Positions 9,789 to 23,628 of a stretch of 64,000 bases of DNA are shown here, one piece after another. Under the pieces are notes generated by a model. It made no database searches, was not told the DNA's origin, and was given only the letters and a program-made list of their open reading frames with translations. The stretch's first letter is position 1. Every line of letters starts with the position of its first letter. This DNA is from Pseudomonas sp. URIL14HWK12:I12 (lineage in GTDB: Bacteria; Pseudomonadota; Gammaproteobacteria; Pseudomonadales; Pseudomonadaceae), in contig NZ_QEQL01000001.1 of the NCBI RefSeq assembly GCF_003097135.1, forward strand, positions 1 to 64,000, in the 5' to 3' direction. The position numbers and the translations under genes were made by a program.

Positions 9789-11264
9789 TCAACCCATCAG
9801 GTGAAAGCCTGCGTGCTTGACCAGCTCGACCAGCGGCGACGGGTATACACCCAGCACGAACGCAAGTACGGCTACCGCCAGCAGCATGACACCACCAGCG
9901 CGCTGTTCCCACTTCAACGGTGCGTCACGGCGAGGTGCATCTGCTTCACGCAGGTACATGGTCACCATCACGCGCAGGTAATAGAACACACCGATTGCGC
10001 TGCCGATGACCAACGCAGCTACCATCCACCACAGCTGCGATTGAACACCGGTGGCTATCACATAGAATTTACCGATGAAGCCTGCGGTAAGCGGAATGCC
10101 GGCCAATGACAGCATCATCACTGTCAGCACGGCAGTCAGGTATGGCCGGCGCCAGAACAGGCCCCGATACTCGAACAGTGCATCGGCATCACGGCCATTG
10201 TAGGGCGATGACATCAGCGTGATAACACCGAAGGCTCCCAGGCTGGTGAGGGTGTAGGTAGCCAGGTAGACACCGATGGCCTCCAGTGCCAGCCCCTTGC
10301 TCGCCACCAGCGCGATCAGCAGGTAGCCGAAGTGGGCAATCGAGGAGTAACCCAACAAGCGTTTCAGGTTGCTTTGCATCACCGCAAGCAAGTTGCCCAC
10401 CAGAATCGACAGCACCGCAATCACCGCCAGCACTGTGTATACCATGCCGGCAGAGGCCAGGGGCGAAAGCTGGAACAGGCGAACAACGACCGCAAAGACA
10501 GCCACCTTGCTGGCGGTTGCCAGGAAGGCCGCCACCGGGGCAGGGGCGCCTTCGTAGACATCCGGTGTCCATAGGTGGAACGGCACCAACGACAGTTTGA
10601 ATGCCAGCCCCACGACCATCATCGCCAGGCCCAGTTGGGCAAGGCCGCTGGGTTGGCCGGTTGCAGCCAATGCAGTGCCGATGGCGCTGAACGACAAGCT
10701 GCCTGCGTCGGCATACACCAACGCCATCCCGAACAGGAGGAACGCCGAGCCTGCGGCCGACAACACCATGTACTTGACGCCAGCCTCCAGCGAACGCTTG
10801 TTGAAGAAGGCATAGGCGATCAGGCCGTAGGTCGGTACCGAGAGCAGCTCCAGGCCGATGAACAGCGACGACAGTTGCTGTGCCATGACCAGCACCAGCC
10901 CGCCGGCAGCCGCCAGGATGATCAGCAGGTACAGTTCTTCGCGGTTGCCAGGGTAGCCAGCGCCGGCAGCGCCTTCACCCAGATAGGCATGGGCCAAGGT
11001 GACACACGCCAGGGTCGCGATGAGCACCAATGCCATATAGAAGCAGGCGAAGTTGTCCACCTGCAACAGCGTGGTCACAGCAATCGGAGTGACCTTTAGC
11101 ACCGGCAGGATCGACAGCAAGGCCAGGTTCAAGCCTGCCGCCGACAGCAGGAAGATCATCGAATGGTTGCGCCGCCATGCGATCGCCAGCATCACCACCA
11201 CGGCGGTGGCGCTGGTGATCAACAGCGGTAGCAGGGCCAGAAAATGTTGCGAAGTCAGTTCCAT
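9789..11264 (-). CDS. nuoN: NADH-quinone oxidoreductase subunit N
   Basis: A 491-residue antiporter-like membrane subunit of respiratory complex I, related to NuoL and NuoM, with about 14 helices forming a proton channel. Conserved elements include the charged pair in [16 protein letters not shown], the [19 protein letters not shown] segment and [14 protein letters not shown]. The ATG giving MELTSQHF is 7 bp after the nuoM stop; the open frame runs 44 codons further into nuoM but there is no reason to start there. It is the last gene of the operon. Confidence 0.98.
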   Translation of the reverse strand: MELTSQHFLALLPLLITSATAVVVMLAIAWRRNHSMIFLLSAAGLNLALLSILPVLKVTPIAVTTLLQVDNFACFYMALVLIATLACVTLAHAYLGEGAAGAGYPGNREELYLLIILAAAGGLVLVMAQQLSSLFIGLELLSVPTYGLIAYAFFNKRSLEAGVKYMVLSAAGSAFLLFGMALVYADAGSLSFSAIGTALAATGQPSGLAQLGLAMMVVGLAFKLSLVPFHLWTPDVYEGAPAPVAAFLATASKVAVFAVVVRLFQLSPLASAGMVYTVLAVIAVLSILVGNLLAVMQSNLKRLLGYSSIAHFGYLLIALVASKGLALEAIGVYLATYTLTSLGAFGVITLMSSPYNGRDADALFEYRGLFWRRPYLTAVLTVMMLSLAGIPLTAGFIGKFYVIATGVQSQLWWMVAALVIGSAIGVFYYLRVMVTMYLREADAPRRDAPLKWEQRAGGVMLLAVAVLAFVLGVYPSPLVELVKHAGFHLMG

Positions 11265-11271
11265 AGCGCTC

Positions 11272-12804
11272 TTACCGGGCCGAAGCGAGTTGAGTGAATG
11301 CCGAGGCGAACCAGTGCTGAACACCGGCGACGGTCGCCGCAGTGGTGTCCAGGAACGGCTGCGGGTAAACCCCCAGCCACACCAACAGCGCTGCAAGGCC
11401 CAGGATCATGGTCATTTCACGCGCGTCCATGCCGGCCAGTACGGTGTCTTTCTTCGCCGGGCCGAAATAGGCACGGTGAATCATGATCAACGAATAGACC
11501 GAGCCAAAAACCAAGCCCGAAGTCGCGATCGCTGACACCCACGGGGCAACCTTGAAACTGCCGAGCAGAATCAGGAATTCACCCACAAAGTTGCCGGTGC
11601 CTGGCAAGCCAAGCGACGCAGCGGCAAAGAACAGGCTAATCGCCGGCAGGTAAGGGATGCGTGCCCACAGGCCACCCATCTCGCGGAAGTCGCGAGTGTG
11701 CATGCGCTCGTACAGCTGGCCGGAGAGGATGAACAGCGCAGCCGCCGACAGGCCGTGAGCAAGCATCTGGATCACCGCGCCTTGCAGCGCTTGCTGGCTA
11801 CCTGAGTAGATGGCAATCAGCACGAAACCCATGTGCGACACGCTCGAATACGCGATCAGCCGCTTGATGTCAGTCTGCGCAAAAGCCAGGAATGCCCCGT
11901 AGAAGATCCCCACCAGGCCCAATGCCATGGCGATTGGCGCAAACTCGGCAGAGGCATGCGGAAACAGCGGCAATGCAAAGCGCAGCAGGCCATAGGCGGC
12001 GGTCTTCAGAAGAATACCGGCGAGATCCACCGAGCCTGCGGTCGGAGCCTGCGCGTGCGCGTCAGGCAACCAGGAATGTACCGGCACTACCGGCAGCTTC
12101 ACTGCAAACGCGATGAAGAAGCCCAGCATCAGGATGTATTCCACACCTTCAGGCAGCTTCGCCTTGAGCAGGTCGGCATAGTTGAAGGTCAGTACGCCGG
12201 TCTGGTTGTAGTTCACCAGCACCAGGCCGAGGATCGCTACCAGCATGATCAGGCCGCTGGCCTGGGTGAAGATGAAGAACTTGGTCGCGGCGTAGATGCG
12301 GGTACGTTTGCCGTCCGACGAGCTGTGGCCCCACAGCGCGATCAGGAAGTACATCGGCACCAGCATCATTTCCCAGAAGAAGAAGAACAGAAACAGGTCC
12401 ATGGCCAGAAACACACCGACCACACCGCCCAGAATCCACATCAGGTTCAGGTGGAAGAAGCCGACATGGCGCTGGATTTCCTTCCAGGAGCAGAGCACCG
12501 AGAGCATGCCGAGCAGGCCAGTGAGCAGGATCATCAGCAACGACAGGCCATCCATCGCCAGATGAACGCTGATGCCCAGTTGCGGAATCCAGTTCAGGTG
12601 GAACTCGTGGCTCCAGGCCGGGACAGCGCCAGGCGCGGGGGCCAGGGTGTAGTCCCCGGTCGCCCAGAGCCAGAGGCCCAGGGCAAATTCGAGGGCCATG
12701 GTCAGCAGCGCAATCCAGCGCGGCAGGGTAGCGGCACCGCGCTCACCCAGCCAGCACAGCAGGCCGCCGATGAAAGGGATCAGGATCAGCCAGGGCAAAA
12801 TCAT
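11272..12804 (-). CDS. nuoM: NADH-quinone oxidoreductase subunit M
   Basis: A 510-residue membrane subunit of complex I in the proton-pumping arm. It has about 14 helices and the antiporter family signatures [20 protein letters not shown] (with the essential Glu of helix 5), [20 protein letters not shown] and [18 protein letters not shown]. It sits 40 bp after nuoL and 7 bp before nuoN. Length and order match other gamma-proteobacteria. Confidence 0.98.
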   Translation of the reverse strand: MILPWLILIPFIGGLLCWLGERGAATLPRWIALLTMALEFALGLWLWATGDYTLAPAPGAVPAWSHEFHLNWIPQLGISVHLAMDGLSLLMILLTGLLGMLSVLCSWKEIQRHVGFFHLNLMWILGGVVGVFLAMDLFLFFFFWEMMLVPMYFLIALWGHSSSDGKRTRIYAATKFFIFTQASGLIMLVAILGLVLVNYNQTGVLTFNYADLLKAKLPEGVEYILMLGFFIAFAVKLPVVPVHSWLPDAHAQAPTAGSVDLAGILLKTAAYGLLRFALPLFPHASAEFAPIAMALGLVGIFYGAFLAFAQTDIKRLIAYSSVSHMGFVLIAIYSGSQQALQGAVIQMLAHGLSAAALFILSGQLYERMHTRDFREMGGLWARIPYLPAISLFFAAASLGLPGTGNFVGEFLILLGSFKVAPWVSAIATSGLVFGSVYSLIMIHRAYFGPAKKDTVLAGMDAREMTMILGLAALLVWLGVYPQPFLDTTAATVAGVQHWFASAFTQLASAR

Positions 12805-12844
12805 GACAGGGTCGATTCCTTAAGCAAATTCGCAAGGTTCATGG

Positions 12845-14698
12845 TCACACCGCCGCTGCAACGACAGCGCCGATTACCAGCACGGCACCGAAGGCAATGG
12901 AGGCTGCGTACCAGCGCAACTGCCCGGTTTCGCTGCGGCTCATGGCTTTGTTGCCACCCTTGGCCAAGGCCGGGATCAGGCCGATGGTCTTGTCCAGGGG
13001 GTCTTTGCGCAGCATATGGCTGATCAGCAGATACGGTTTGACGAACAGCTTGTCGTAGATCCAGTCGAAGCCCCATGCGGCGAACCACCAGCGCGACAAC
13101 AGGCGGCCCGGGCCGCTGTTGGCCACAGCGGTGGCGAAACGGCGCTTGCCCAGGAACAGTACGGCGGCGAGCAGAATGCCAGCCAGCGCGATGGCCCCCG
13201 AGGCGATCTCCAAGCTGTGCTGCGCTTCACCGCCGGCATGGCCCACGCTTTCAGGCAGTACGCCAGCCAGTGGTGGATGAATCCAGGCACCGATGAAGGT
13301 CGACAGCACGATCAGCACGCCCAGCGGCAGCCAGTGGGAAATCCCGTGGCCGGCGTGAGCTTCGGTCTTGGCTTCGCCATGGAAGGCGATGAAGATCAGG
13401 CGGAAGGTGTAGATCGAGGTCATGAATGCGCCCACCAAGCCTGCGTACAGCAGGTAGGTATGGCCACTGGCGAAGGCTTCCCAGAGGATTTCGTCCTTCG
13501 AGTAGAAGCCTGCGGTCAGGATCGGCAGGGCCGCCAGGGCGGCGCCGCCCACGATGAAGCTTGCGTAGGCCAGCGGTAGCTTCTTCCACAACCCGCCCAT
13601 CTTGAAGATGTTCTGCTCATGGTGGCAGGCCACGATGACGGCACCGGAGGCGAGGAACAGCAGCGCCTTGAAGAACGCATGGGTCATCAGGTGGAAGATT
13701 GCGCCTGACCAGGCACCTACACCCAGTGCCAGGAACATGTAGCCGATCTGGCTCATGGTCGAGTAGGCCAGGATACGCTTGATGTCGGTTTGCACCAGTG
13801 CGGCGAAGCCCGCCAGCACCAGGGTGACGGCACCCACGATGCCCACCAGGTGCAGCACTTGTGGCGCCAGCTCGAACAGGCCATGGGTACGTGCGATGAG
13901 GTAGACACCCGCGGTTACCATGGTTGCGGCGTGAATCAGTGCCGAAACCGGGGTAGGGCCGGCCATCGCGTCGGCCAGCCAGGTCTGCAGTGGCAATTGA
14001 GCGGATTTACCGACCGCACCGCCCAACAGCATCAGCGTTGCCAGCACGATCCAGAAGTCACCCACCTGGAAGTGGCCCGGCGCACGTGCGAGCAGTTCCT
14101 GGATGTTCAGCGTGCCCAGCTGGTGGAACAGAATGAACAGGCCGATGGCCATGAACACGTCACCAATACGGGTCACAATGAACGCTTTCATGGCTGCATC
14201 GCCATTCTTGCGTTCGCTGTAATAGAAGCCGATCAGCAAGTAGCTGCACAGGCCCACGCCTTCCCAACCGAAGTAGATAAACAGCAGGTTGTCGCCCAGG
14301 ATCAGGAACAACATGCTGGCAATGAACAGGTTGGTGTAGGAGAAGAACCGCGAGTAGCCGTTCTCGCCACGCATGTACCAGGAGGCGAACAGGTGGATCA
14401 GAAAGCCCACCCCGACCACCACGCCCAACATGGTCACAGCCAGGCCATCCAGATACAGGGTGAAGGTCGGGGCGAAGCCGTCGACATTCATCCACGTCCA
14501 GAGGTGCTGCACGTAAACGCCGTTAGCGGGCGGGTTGACATTGAACTGGAAAATGACCCAGGCAGCGACGATAGCGGACAGGCCCAGAGAGCCCACGCCA
14601 ATGGCAGCACTGGTGTTTTCAGACCAGCGCCCGCGCGAAAACGACAGCAGCAGGAAGCCGATCAGGGGGAAGACGAAAGTCAGGAAAAGTAGGTTCAT
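12845..14698 (-). CDS. nuoL: NADH-quinone oxidoreductase subunit L
   Basis: A 617-residue distal antiporter-like subunit of complex I. Signatures include [40 protein letters not shown] and [20 protein letters not shown]. The C-terminal region carries the long lateral helix typical of NuoL. Its ATG overlaps the nuoK stop by 4 bp, implying translational coupling. The length is close to the E. coli protein (613). Confidence 0.98.
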   Translation of the reverse strand: MNLLFLTFVFPLIGFLLLSFSRGRWSENTSAAIGVGSLGLSAIVAAWVIFQFNVNPPANGVYVQHLWTWMNVDGFAPTFTLYLDGLAVTMLGVVVGVGFLIHLFASWYMRGENGYSRFFSYTNLFIASMLFLILGDNLLFIYFGWEGVGLCSYLLIGFYYSERKNGDAAMKAFIVTRIGDVFMAIGLFILFHQLGTLNIQELLARAPGHFQVGDFWIVLATLMLLGGAVGKSAQLPLQTWLADAMAGPTPVSALIHAATMVTAGVYLIARTHGLFELAPQVLHLVGIVGAVTLVLAGFAALVQTDIKRILAYSTMSQIGYMFLALGVGAWSGAIFHLMTHAFFKALLFLASGAVIVACHHEQNIFKMGGLWKKLPLAYASFIVGGAALAALPILTAGFYSKDEILWEAFASGHTYLLYAGLVGAFMTSIYTFRLIFIAFHGEAKTEAHAGHGISHWLPLGVLIVLSTFIGAWIHPPLAGVLPESVGHAGGEAQHSLEIASGAIALAGILLAAVLFLGKRRFATAVANSGPGRLLSRWWFAAWGFDWIYDKLFVKPYLLISHMLRKDPLDKTIGLIPALAKGGNKAMSRSETGQLRWYAASIAFGAVLVIGAVVAAAV

Positions 14699-15003
14699 CC
14701 GCGCATCTCGCTGGCTGCATCGATATCGAGCGTGTGGAAGCGGCGATACAGCTGGATCAGGATCGCAAGGCCAATGCTGGCCTCGGCGGCCGCCAGGCTG
14801 ATCACCAGGATGAACATGATCTGCCCATCCGGTTGCCCCCAGCGGCTGCCCGCGACGATGAACGCCAGTGCTGCGGCATTCATCATGATTTCCAGGCTCA
14901 TCAACATGAATAGGATGTTACGGCGCACCAGCAGGCCGACCAGGCCCAGGGTGAACAGCACACCGGCGACGGCGAGGCCGTGTTCCATTGGAATGGCAGG
15001 CAT
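14695..15003 (-). CDS. nuoK: NADH-quinone oxidoreductase subunit K
   Basis: A 102-residue subunit of complex I with three transmembrane helices. It carries conserved membrane glutamates important for proton transfer ([13 protein letters not shown] and [11 protein letters not shown]). It lies between nuoJ (3-bp gap) and nuoL (4-bp overlap). Confidence 0.97.
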   Translation of the reverse strand: MPAIPMEHGLAVAGVLFTLGLVGLLVRRNILFMLMSLEIMMNAAALAFIVAGSRWGQPDGQIMFILVISLAAAEASIGLAILIQLYRRFHTLDIDAASEMRG

Positions 15004-15006
15004 GGC

Positions 15007-15507
15007 TTACTCCTTGGCCTCGTTGCGCCCGATGTGGAAAGCCGTGACCACGCCCGCGAGCAAGAGCATGGAAGCCAGTTCGACCACCAGCAGGTAAGGC
15101 CCGAACAGGCTGATGCCTACGGCCTTGGCGTCTACGGTGGTGGTGCCGATGGCAGCGGTGCTGGGGTGGCTGAACAATACGATGCCCAGCTCCATCAGCA
15201 GCAGCACGCCCAGCAGCATGGGGCCGGCCCAGATGCCGGGCTTGAACCAGGCCTTCTCCTGCGCCGACTGGGCAGGGCCCAGGTTCAGCATCATCACCAC
15301 GAACACGAACAGCACCATGATGGCGCCGGCGTAGGCGATGACTTCCAGGATGCCCGCAAAGGGCGCGCCCAGCGCGAAGAAGGTCATCGCGATGGCGATC
15401 AGCGAGATGATCAGGTAGAGCAGGGCATGCACGGGGTTGGTGTTGGTAATCACCCGAAGGGTAGCCAGCACCGCGACACCGGATGCGAAGTAGAAAGCGA
15501 ATTCCAT
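15007..15507 (-). CDS. nuoJ: NADH-quinone oxidoreductase subunit J
   Basis: A 166-residue membrane subunit of complex I with about five helices. The conserved AYAGAIMVLFVFVVMML helix, which contains the pi-bulge involved in coupling, is present. It lies 9 bp after nuoI and 3 bp before nuoK. Confidence 0.97.
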   Translation of the reverse strand: MEFAFYFASGVAVLATLRVITNTNPVHALLYLIISLIAIAMTFFALGAPFAGILEVIAYAGAIMVLFVFVVMMLNLGPAQSAQEKAWFKPGIWAGPMLLGVLLLMELGIVLFSHPSTAAIGTTTVDAKAVGISLFGPYLLVVELASMLLLAGVVTAFHIGRNEAKE

Positions 15508-15516
15508 CGTTCGTCC

Positions 15517-16065
15517 TTAAGGCAGCAGGCTCTTCACGTTGATCGGTTCGGCTTCGTTCTGCGCGGCGCCTTTCGGCTTGCCGGCGATCGCCATGCCCGC
15601 GACGCGATAGAAGTTATAGTCCGGGTTTTTGCCAGGGCCAGAAATGAGCAGGTCCTCTTTCTCGTACACCAGCTCCTGGCGCTTGTACTCGGCCATTTCG
15701 AAATCCGGCGTCAGTTGAATCGCAGTGGTCGGGCAGGCTTCTTCGCACAGGCCGCAGAAGATGCACCGCGAGAAGTTGATGCGGAAGAACTCCGGATACC
15801 AACGGCCGTCGTCTGTTTCTGCTTTCTGCAGCGAGATGCAACCCACTGGGCAAGCCACTGCACACAGGTTGCACGCCACGCAGCGCTCTTCGCCATCCGG
15901 GTCTCGGGTTAGCACGATACGGCCGCGGTAGCGTGGCGGCAGGTAGACGGGCTCTTCGGGGTACTGCAGCGTGTCACGCTTGCGGAAACCATGGCCAAAC
16001 ACCATCACCAAGCTGCGCAGCTGGGTGTAGGTACCGCTCATGATATTGCCAATATATTTGAACAT
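15517..16065 (-). CDS. nuoI: NADH-quinone oxidoreductase subunit I (2x[4Fe-4S])
   Basis: A 182-residue ferredoxin-like subunit carrying clusters N6a and N6b between the peripheral and membrane arms. Two CxxCxxCxxxCP motifs are visible: [12 protein letters not shown] and [12 protein letters not shown]. The segment [20 protein letters not shown] before the first motif is typical. It is spaced 12 bp from nuoH. Confidence 0.98.
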   Translation of the reverse strand: MFKYIGNIMSGTYTQLRSLVMVFGHGFRKRDTLQYPEEPVYLPPRYRGRIVLTRDPDGEERCVACNLCAVACPVGCISLQKAETDDGRWYPEFFRINFSRCIFCGLCEEACPTTAIQLTPDFEMAEYKRQELVYEKEDLLISGPGKNPDYNFYRVAGMAIAGKPKGAAQNEAEPINVKSLLP

Positions 16066-16077
16066 GTCCGTTTCTCC

Positions 16078-17085
16078 TCACTGAACCGCGCCGGCCGGGG
16101 CGTGCAACAGCACGACCGCGGCGGTCACCAGCAGGTTTACAAGGGTCAGTGGCAGGCAGAACTTCCAGCTGAATTCCATCACCTGGTCATAGCGCGGGCG
16201 GGGGATCGAAGCTCGCAGCAGGATGAACAGCATGATGAAGAAACCGGTTTTGAGGGCGAACCACAGGAACGAGAGCTGCGGCAAGATGTTGAACGGCCCA
16301 TGCCAGCCGCCGAAGAACAGCGTGACCAGCAAGGCCGATACCAGCACGATGCCGATGTACTCGCCCACGAAGAACATGCCCCATTTCATCCCGGCGTATT
16401 CGATGTGGTAGCCATCGGCGAGCTCTTGCTCGGCTTCGGGCTGGTCGAACGGATGGCGGTGGGTTACCGCAACGCCGGCGATGAAGAAGGTGCAGAAGCC
16501 TATGAACTGCGGAATGATCAGCCACAGGTTCTGTGCCTGGTATTCCACGATATCGCGCATGTTGAACGAGCCAACCTGCACCACCACGCCCATCAGGGCC
16601 AGGCCCATGAACACTTCATAGCTCACGGTTTGCGCCGAGGCGCGCAAGCTGCCGAGCAATGCGTACTTGTTGTTGCTGGACCAGCCGGCAAACAACACCG
16701 CATACACCGAAAGCCCGGCCATGGCGAAGAAGAACAACAGGCCGATGTTCAGGTCGGCAACGCCCCAGGTGGCAGTGATTGGAATGATCGAGAACGCAAG
16801 CAGCAGCGCGCTCATCGCCACCACAGGGGCCAGGGTGAAGATCACCCGGTCGACGAAGGGCGGGTTCCAGTCTTCCTTGAAAAACATCTTGAGCATGTCG
16901 GCTGCGATCTGGAACATGCCGAAAGGGCCGACGCGGTTGGGGCCGTAACGATCCTGCCACCAACCGAGCAAGCGCCGCTCGACGAACGACAGCAACGCGC
17001 CGCAGACAACCACGGCGAGCAGGATGACGATGCACTTGAGCACCTGGACGATGATGTCGACCAGATCCGGGGTAAGCCAAGTCAT
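16078..17085 (-). CDS. nuoH: NADH-quinone oxidoreductase subunit H
   Basis: A 335-residue membrane subunit of complex I that contributes to the quinone-binding chamber. The signatures [21 protein letters not shown] and the loop [24 protein letters not shown] are clear. About eight transmembrane helices are present. Its ATG overlaps the nuoG stop by 4 bp. Confidence 0.98.
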   Translation of the reverse strand: MTWLTPDLVDIIVQVLKCIVILLAVVVCGALLSFVERRLLGWWQDRYGPNRVGPFGMFQIAADMLKMFFKEDWNPPFVDRVIFTLAPVVAMSALLLAFSIIPITATWGVADLNIGLLFFFAMAGLSVYAVLFAGWSSNNKYALLGSLRASAQTVSYEVFMGLALMGVVVQVGSFNMRDIVEYQAQNLWLIIPQFIGFCTFFIAGVAVTHRHPFDQPEAEQELADGYHIEYAGMKWGMFFVGEYIGIVLVSALLVTLFFGGWHGPFNILPQLSFLWFALKTGFFIMLFILLRASIPRPRYDQVMEFSWKFCLPLTLVNLLVTAAVVLLHAPAGAVQ

Positions 17086-19790
17086 TGTGCTGCCTCCTGC
17101 AAGCCATCCACCGAGAGGCCGCTGAATGCGGCAGGAATGCCGGCCAGGCCTTTAGGCAGGCCTACCAGGCCCGCACCCAGTTCCTCATTGATTTTCAACG
17201 GCAGGCGTAGCGCCTGCCCGGCGACGTTGAGCGAGAGCAGGGCGCCTTCGTTTACACCCAGCCGGTCGGCCTCAGCCTTGGCCAGGGCAACGTAAGGCTG
17301 CGGGATGCGCGTTTGCACCGGTGCGGCCTTGGCGCTGTTCTCCTCACTGCCAAACAGGTGATAGAACGGCACTGCCTGCCAGGTACCCTGGGCCGGTGAG
17401 AAGGCGCGAGGCGCCTCGAACCAGGTCAGGTTGTCACCTTGGCTTTCGATCAGCCGAACGCCGGGGTCACCGGCACGAAGGCTGCCGCCGACCTCATCCT
17501 GAAACTTGTTCCAGGCCTGAGGCGAGTTCCAGCCTGGCGACCACGCGAACGGCACTTGCTGGCGTGGCTCGGCCGAGCCCGAGTAGCCTTCCATGGAGAA
17601 GGCGAAGGCGGTGTCGGCGTCTTGCGGGGTGCGCGGCTCATGCACGCTGATATTGGCGCGCATGGCCGTACGGCCGCTGTAACGCAGGGGTTCGCGGGCC
17701 AGCTTCATGCCCTTGATGCGGAAAGCAGCCGATGGCGCGGCGTCGACGATACGGGCCAGGGGCTTGGCAGCGGCGGCGCAGGCCTGGGTGACATGATCCA
17801 GCTGGGTCCAGTCCACCGGGCGTTCCAGCAACGTGGCACGCAGCGCATGCAGCCAGCGCCAGCCCTCGTGGATCAAATTGCCTGCGTCGAAGTAGGCGGG
17901 GTCGTAGACCTGGAAAAAGCGCTGTGCACGGCCTTCCTGGCTGACCAGGGTGCCGTCGCCTTCGGCGAAGCTGGCCGCCGGCAGCACCAGGTGGGCACGC
18001 TGAGCGGTTTCGGTCAGCTGGTGGTCGGCTACGATCAGCACCTTGGCCGCAGCCAACGCTGCATCGACCTTCGTACGGTCGGTTCGCGTGTAGAGATCGT
18101 TCTCGAGTACGACGATGGCATCGGCGTGGCCATCGATCACCTGCTGCAACGCGGCATCGACCGAATCGCCGCCCAACAGGGCCAGGCCCAGGCTGTTGGC
18201 TTCCGGCACCACCAAGCTCAGGGAGCCTGCTTTGGCGCGTGCTGCCAGTGCCTTGGCGATATTGGCAGCAGCTTCTACCAGCGCACTTGAACCCAACGAA
18301 ACACCGCTGACCACCAGCGGGCGCTCGGCCGCCAGCAGCGCATCGGCGATACGCTGGGCGAAGCCCTTGGCTTCGTCGTCCAGGCCGGCGACAGCCGGGG
18401 CGCTGGGGTCGATGGCGTGAGCGACGGCAAAGCCGATGCGGGCCAGGTCATCCGGGGCGGCGTGTACACAGGCTTCGGCGATATCGTCCAGGCGGGTATC
18501 GGCAACGCTGGCGATGAACAGTGGGTTGAGCTCGTGCTGCCCGATATTGCGCACGGCAGCATCCAGCCAAGGTTGTACCCGCATGGCTTCGGCCATGGCT
18601 TCTGCCTTGCCCTTGACCGACTGGCGCAGGGCCAGCGCAACGCGCGCGGCGGTCTGGGTCAGGTCTTCGCCAAGTACGAACACGGCATCATGGTCTTCCA
18701 TGTCGCGCAGGGTTGGGACGGGTAGCGGGCTGTTATTGAGCACGTCAAGCGCCAGGCGCACCCGGGCGAGCTCGCCAGCTTCCATGCCGGTGTAGTAATG
18801 GGCCGAGCCCACCAGTTCTCGCAGCGCGTAGTTGCTTTCAAGGCTGGCGCGTGGCGAACCGATCCCGACGATGTTGCGGCCGCGCAGCAGTTCAGCGGCC
18901 TTGTCCAGGCCGCCGTCCAGGGTCAGCTTCTGCTGGCCCAGCATGGGCTGGCGGGGGCGATCCTTGCGGTTGACGTAGCCGTAGCCGAAACGGCCGCGGT
19001 CGCAAAGGAAATACTGGTTCACCGAGCCGTTGAAACGGTTCTCGATGCGGCGCAGCTCGCCGTAGCGTTCACCCGGGCTTATGTTGCAGCCGCTGGAGCA
19101 ACCATGGCAGATGCTTGGAGCAAACTGCATGTCCCATTTGCGGTTGTATCGCTCGGAGTGGGTCTTGTCGGTGAACACACCCGTCGGGCAAACCTCGGTG
19201 AGGTTGCCGGAGAATTCACTCTCCAGCACGCCGTCTTCGACTCGGCCGAAATACACGTTGTCGTGCGCACCGTAGACGCCCAGGTCGGTGCCGCCGGCGT
19301 AGTCCTTGTAATAACGAACGCAGCGGTAGCAGGCGATGCAGCGGTTCATCTCGTGGGCGATGAACGGGCCGAGCTCCTGGTTCTGGTGCGTTCGCTTGGT
19401 GAATCGGTAGCGGCGCTCGTTGTGGCCGACCATGACCGTCATGTCCTGCAGGTGGCAATGGCCGCCTTCTTCACAGACAGGGCAATCGTGGGGGTGGTTG
19501 GTCATCAGCCACTCGACGACGCTGGCGCGAAACGCCTTTGATTCTTCGTCGTCGATGGAAATCCAGGTGTTGTCGGCGGCTGGCGTCATGCAGGACATGA
19601 CGATGCGGCCGCGCGTATCGTTTTCATCATTGTACTGCTTCACCGCGCATTGGCGGCAGGCACCTACGCTACCAAGCGCGGGGTGCCAGCAGAAGTAGGG
19701 GATGTCGAGGCCCAGGGACAGACATGCCTGCAAGAGGTTGTCTGCACCATCGACTTCGAGCGCTTTGCCGTCTACGTGGATAGTGGCCAT
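17082..19790 (-). CDS. nuoG: NADH-quinone oxidoreductase subunit G
   Basis: A 902-residue peripheral-arm subunit carrying several Fe-S clusters. The N-terminal [2Fe-2S] domain has cysteines in [16 protein letters not shown] and the later MSCMTP. Next come the His/Cys motif [15 protein letters not shown], the [14 protein letters not shown] cluster, and the extra N7 cluster motif [10 protein letters not shown]. The large C-terminal part is a molybdopterin-oxidoreductase-like domain without catalytic molybdenum. The length matches E. coli NuoG (about 908). A 125-bp gap separates it from nuoF, unusually long for this operon. Confidence 0.98.
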   Translation of the reverse strand: MATIHVDGKALEVDGADNLLQACLSLGLDIPYFCWHPALGSVGACRQCAVKQYNDENDTRGRIVMSCMTPAADNTWISIDDEESKAFRASVVEWLMTNHPHDCPVCEEGGHCHLQDMTVMVGHNERRYRFTKRTHQNQELGPFIAHEMNRCIACYRCVRYYKDYAGGTDLGVYGAHDNVYFGRVEDGVLESEFSGNLTEVCPTGVFTDKTHSERYNRKWDMQFAPSICHGCSSGCNISPGERYGELRRIENRFNGSVNQYFLCDRGRFGYGYVNRKDRPRQPMLGQQKLTLDGGLDKAAELLRGRNIVGIGSPRASLESNYALRELVGSAHYYTGMEAGELARVRLALDVLNNSPLPVPTLRDMEDHDAVFVLGEDLTQTAARVALALRQSVKGKAEAMAEAMRVQPWLDAAVRNIGQHELNPLFIASVADTRLDDIAEACVHAAPDDLARIGFAVAHAIDPSAPAVAGLDDEAKGFAQRIADALLAAERPLVVSGVSLGSSALVEAAANIAKALAARAKAGSLSLVVPEANSLGLALLGGDSVDAALQQVIDGHADAIVVLENDLYTRTDRTKVDAALAAAKVLIVADHQLTETAQRAHLVLPAASFAEGDGTLVSQEGRAQRFFQVYDPAYFDAGNLIHEGWRWLHALRATLLERPVDWTQLDHVTQACAAAAKPLARIVDAAPSAAFRIKGMKLAREPLRYSGRTAMRANISVHEPRTPQDADTAFAFSMEGYSGSAEPRQQVPFAWSPGWNSPQAWNKFQDEVGGSLRAGDPGVRLIESQGDNLTWFEAPRAFSPAQGTWQAVPFYHLFGSEENSAKAAPVQTRIPQPYVALAKAEADRLGVNEGALLSLNVAGQALRLPLKINEELGAGLVGLPKGLAGIPAAFSGLSVDGLQEAAQ

Positions 19791-19915
19791 GGTTCAAAGG
19801 TCTTCGTTGGCCCGCGTGAGCGGGCGAGGCTAATGGAAATCTTGTTCTGCGCCTGGCGCTTGATGCGGCCTCAGGCACAGGCGGCGGGGTTCACCCCGCC
19901 GATGTATCAGGTGCG
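19791..19915 (-). other. nuoF-nuoG intercistronic gap with hairpins
   Basis: The two genes are separated by 125 bp, while all other nuo junctions are about 80 bp or less. Two GC-rich inverted repeats are visible: GCCCGC-GTGA-GCGGGC near 19819-19834 and GGCGGGG-TTCA-CCCCGCC near 19882-19899. No T-tract follows either. They may be RNA processing or stability elements; no ORF is evident. Confidence 0.5.
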
Positions 19916-21271
19916 TCAGGCGCCGGCCGGTATAGGGCGCGGCTGGCCGAAGCCGGGAGTGGCGAGCGGGGCAACGCCTGCTTCGAACTCCTCCCGGAAA
20001 TATTTGATTGCGCTGCCCAGGGGCTCCACGGCACCAGGGGCATGGGCGCAGAAGGTCTTCCCGGGGCCGAGGAAGTTGACCAGGCCCAACAGGGTGTCGA
20101 TGTCCTCCCGTGTACCCTGGCCTTTCTCCAGCGCGCGCAGCAGCTTCACACTCCATGGCAGGCCATCGCGGCAAGGTGTGCACCAGCCACACGACTCGCG
20201 GGCGAAGAACTCTTCCATGTTGCGCAGTAGCGAAACCATGTTGACCGTGTTGTCTACCGCCATCGCCAAGCCAGTGCCCATCCGGGTGCCGACCTTGCCT
20301 ATGCCGCCAGCGTACATCTGTGCTTCCAGGTGCTCCGGCAGCAGAAAGCCGGTACCGGCCCCGCCGGGCTGCCAGCACTTTAGGGTGTAACCGTCGCGCA
20401 TGCCGCCAGCGTAGTCCTCGAACAGCTCACGGGCAGTCACGCCGAATGGCAGTTCCCACAGCCCTGGGTTCTTCACCTTGCCAGAGAAGCCCATCAGCTT
20501 GGTGCCGTGGTCTTCGCTGCCTTCGCGGGCCAGGCTTTTGTACCAATCGTTCCCGTTGAGCACGATTGCCGGCACGTTGCAGAGCGTCTCGACGTTGTTC
20601 ACGCAAGTCGGCTTGCCCCATACGCCTACAGCGGCAGGGAAAGGTGGCTTGGAGCGGGGGTTGGCGCGGCGCCCTTCGAGCGAGTTGATCAGTGCCGTTT
20701 CTTCGCCGCAGATGTAGCGGCCGGCGCCAGTGTGCACGAACAGTTCGAAGTTGAAGCCGCTACCGAGGATATTGTCCCCCAGCAGCCCGGCAGCCTTGGC
20801 CTCGGCAATGGCCCGGTTCAGGTGCGCCGCTGCGGTAACGTATTCGCCACGCAGGAAGATGTAACCGCGATAGGCCTTCAGCGCCCGGGCACTGATCAGC
20901 ATGCCTTCGATCAGCAGGTGCGGCTGCTGCTCCATGAGCATGCGGTCTTTCCAGGTATTGGGTTCCATCTCATCAGCGTTACACAATAGGTAACGGATGT
21001 TCATGGACTCATCCTTGGGCATCAGGCCCCACTTCACTCCAGTGGGAAAGCCTGCGCCACCACGGCCCTTGAGGCCGGAATCCTTGACGGCCTGCACGAT
21101 GTCGTCGGGAGCGAAGTCGGCCAGCGCCTTGCGCGCAGCGGCGTAGCCGTTCTTGGCCTGGTATTCGTCCAGCCATACGGGCTCTGCGTCATCGCGCAGG
21201 CGCCAGGTCAGCGGGTGAGTTTCCGGGGCGCGGGCAATGCGGTTGGCCGGCCCGAAGGAGGTCAGGGTCAT
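19916..21271 (-). CDS. nuoF: NADH-quinone oxidoreductase subunit F (NADH/FMN binding)
   Basis: A 451-residue flavoprotein subunit that oxidises NADH. It shows the FMN/NADH-binding glycine-rich loops ([17 protein letters not shown] and [20 protein letters not shown]). It also has the [4Fe-4S] N3 motif [12 protein letters not shown] with a later cysteine in KTFCAHAPG. The ATG overlaps the stop of nuoE. Confidence 0.98.
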   Translation of the reverse strand: MTLTSFGPANRIARAPETHPLTWRLRDDAEPVWLDEYQAKNGYAAARKALADFAPDDIVQAVKDSGLKGRGGAGFPTGVKWGLMPKDESMNIRYLLCNADEMEPNTWKDRMLMEQQPHLLIEGMLISARALKAYRGYIFLRGEYVTAAAHLNRAIAEAKAAGLLGDNILGSGFNFELFVHTGAGRYICGEETALINSLEGRRANPRSKPPFPAAVGVWGKPTCVNNVETLCNVPAIVLNGNDWYKSLAREGSEDHGTKLMGFSGKVKNPGLWELPFGVTARELFEDYAGGMRDGYTLKCWQPGGAGTGFLLPEHLEAQMYAGGIGKVGTRMGTGLAMAVDNTVNMVSLLRNMEEFFARESCGWCTPCRDGLPWSVKLLRALEKGQGTREDIDTLLGLVNFLGPGKTFCAHAPGAVEPLGSAIKYFREEFEAGVAPLATPGFGQPRPIPAGA

Positions 21272-21765
21272 ACGTAGCCCTCCAGCAGTTTGCCGACGCC
21301 GTCCGCCTGGACGTCGCCGAAGGTGTCATCGTCGATCATCAGTGCCGGGGCCTTGTCGCAGTTGCCCAGGCAGCACACCGGCAGCAGGGTAAAGCGGCCG
21401 TCTGCGGTGGTTTGCCCAAGCCCGATGCCCAGCTCATTCTGGATGCGGCTAACGATGGACTCATGGCCACCGATATAGCAGACCATGCTGTCGCACACGC
21501 GGATGATGTGACGGCCTACCGGCTGGCGAAAAATCTGGCTGTAGAAGGTCGCTACGCCTTCGACGTCGCTGGCCGGGATGCCCAGGATGTCTCCGATGGC
21601 CGGGATGGCGCCGTCCGGCACCCAGCCACGTTGCTTTTGGACGATCTTGAGAGCTTCGATGGACGCCGCGCGCGGGTCTTCGTAGTGATGCATCTCATGC
21701 TCGATGGCCGAGCGCTCGGTTTCGCTCAGGGCAAAACGGTCAGTCTGGATAAGCGTGCTGTTCAT
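21268..21765 (-). CDS. nuoE: NADH-quinone oxidoreductase subunit E
   Basis: A 165-residue thioredoxin-fold subunit with the [2Fe-2S] N1a cluster. The four ligand cysteines lie in [12 protein letters not shown] (where family members use a Cx4C-type pair) and [15 protein letters not shown] used the ATG giving [11 protein letters not shown], which starts 2 bp after the nuoCD stop; an in-frame TTG two codons earlier is less likely. The stop overlaps nuoF. Confidence 0.97.
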   Translation of the reverse strand: MNSTLIQTDRFALSETERSAIEHEMHHYEDPRAASIEALKIVQKQRGWVPDGAIPAIGDILGIPASDVEGVATFYSQIFRQPVGRHIIRVCDSMVCYIGGHESIVSRIQNELGIGLGQTTADGRFTLLPVCCLGNCDKAPALMIDDDTFGDVQADGVGKLLEGYV

Positions 21766-21767
21766 GC

Positions 21768-23570
<1,803 letters not shown>

Positions 23571-23628
23571 TCAACGTCAAAGAATGAAACCCGTAATGGC
23601 AGGCGCCTGGGCGCCCGGCAACCGTGGT

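Noticed and set aside
11833..13023. 396-codon plus-strand frame opposite nuoM/nuoL
   Set aside because: It is antisense to well-identified complex I genes and its Gln/His/Arg-rich translation is typical of shadow frames in GC-rich DNA.
15991..17295. 434-codon plus-strand frame opposite nuoH/nuoG
   Set aside because: Shadow of nuoH; low-complexity His/Gln composition, no domain.
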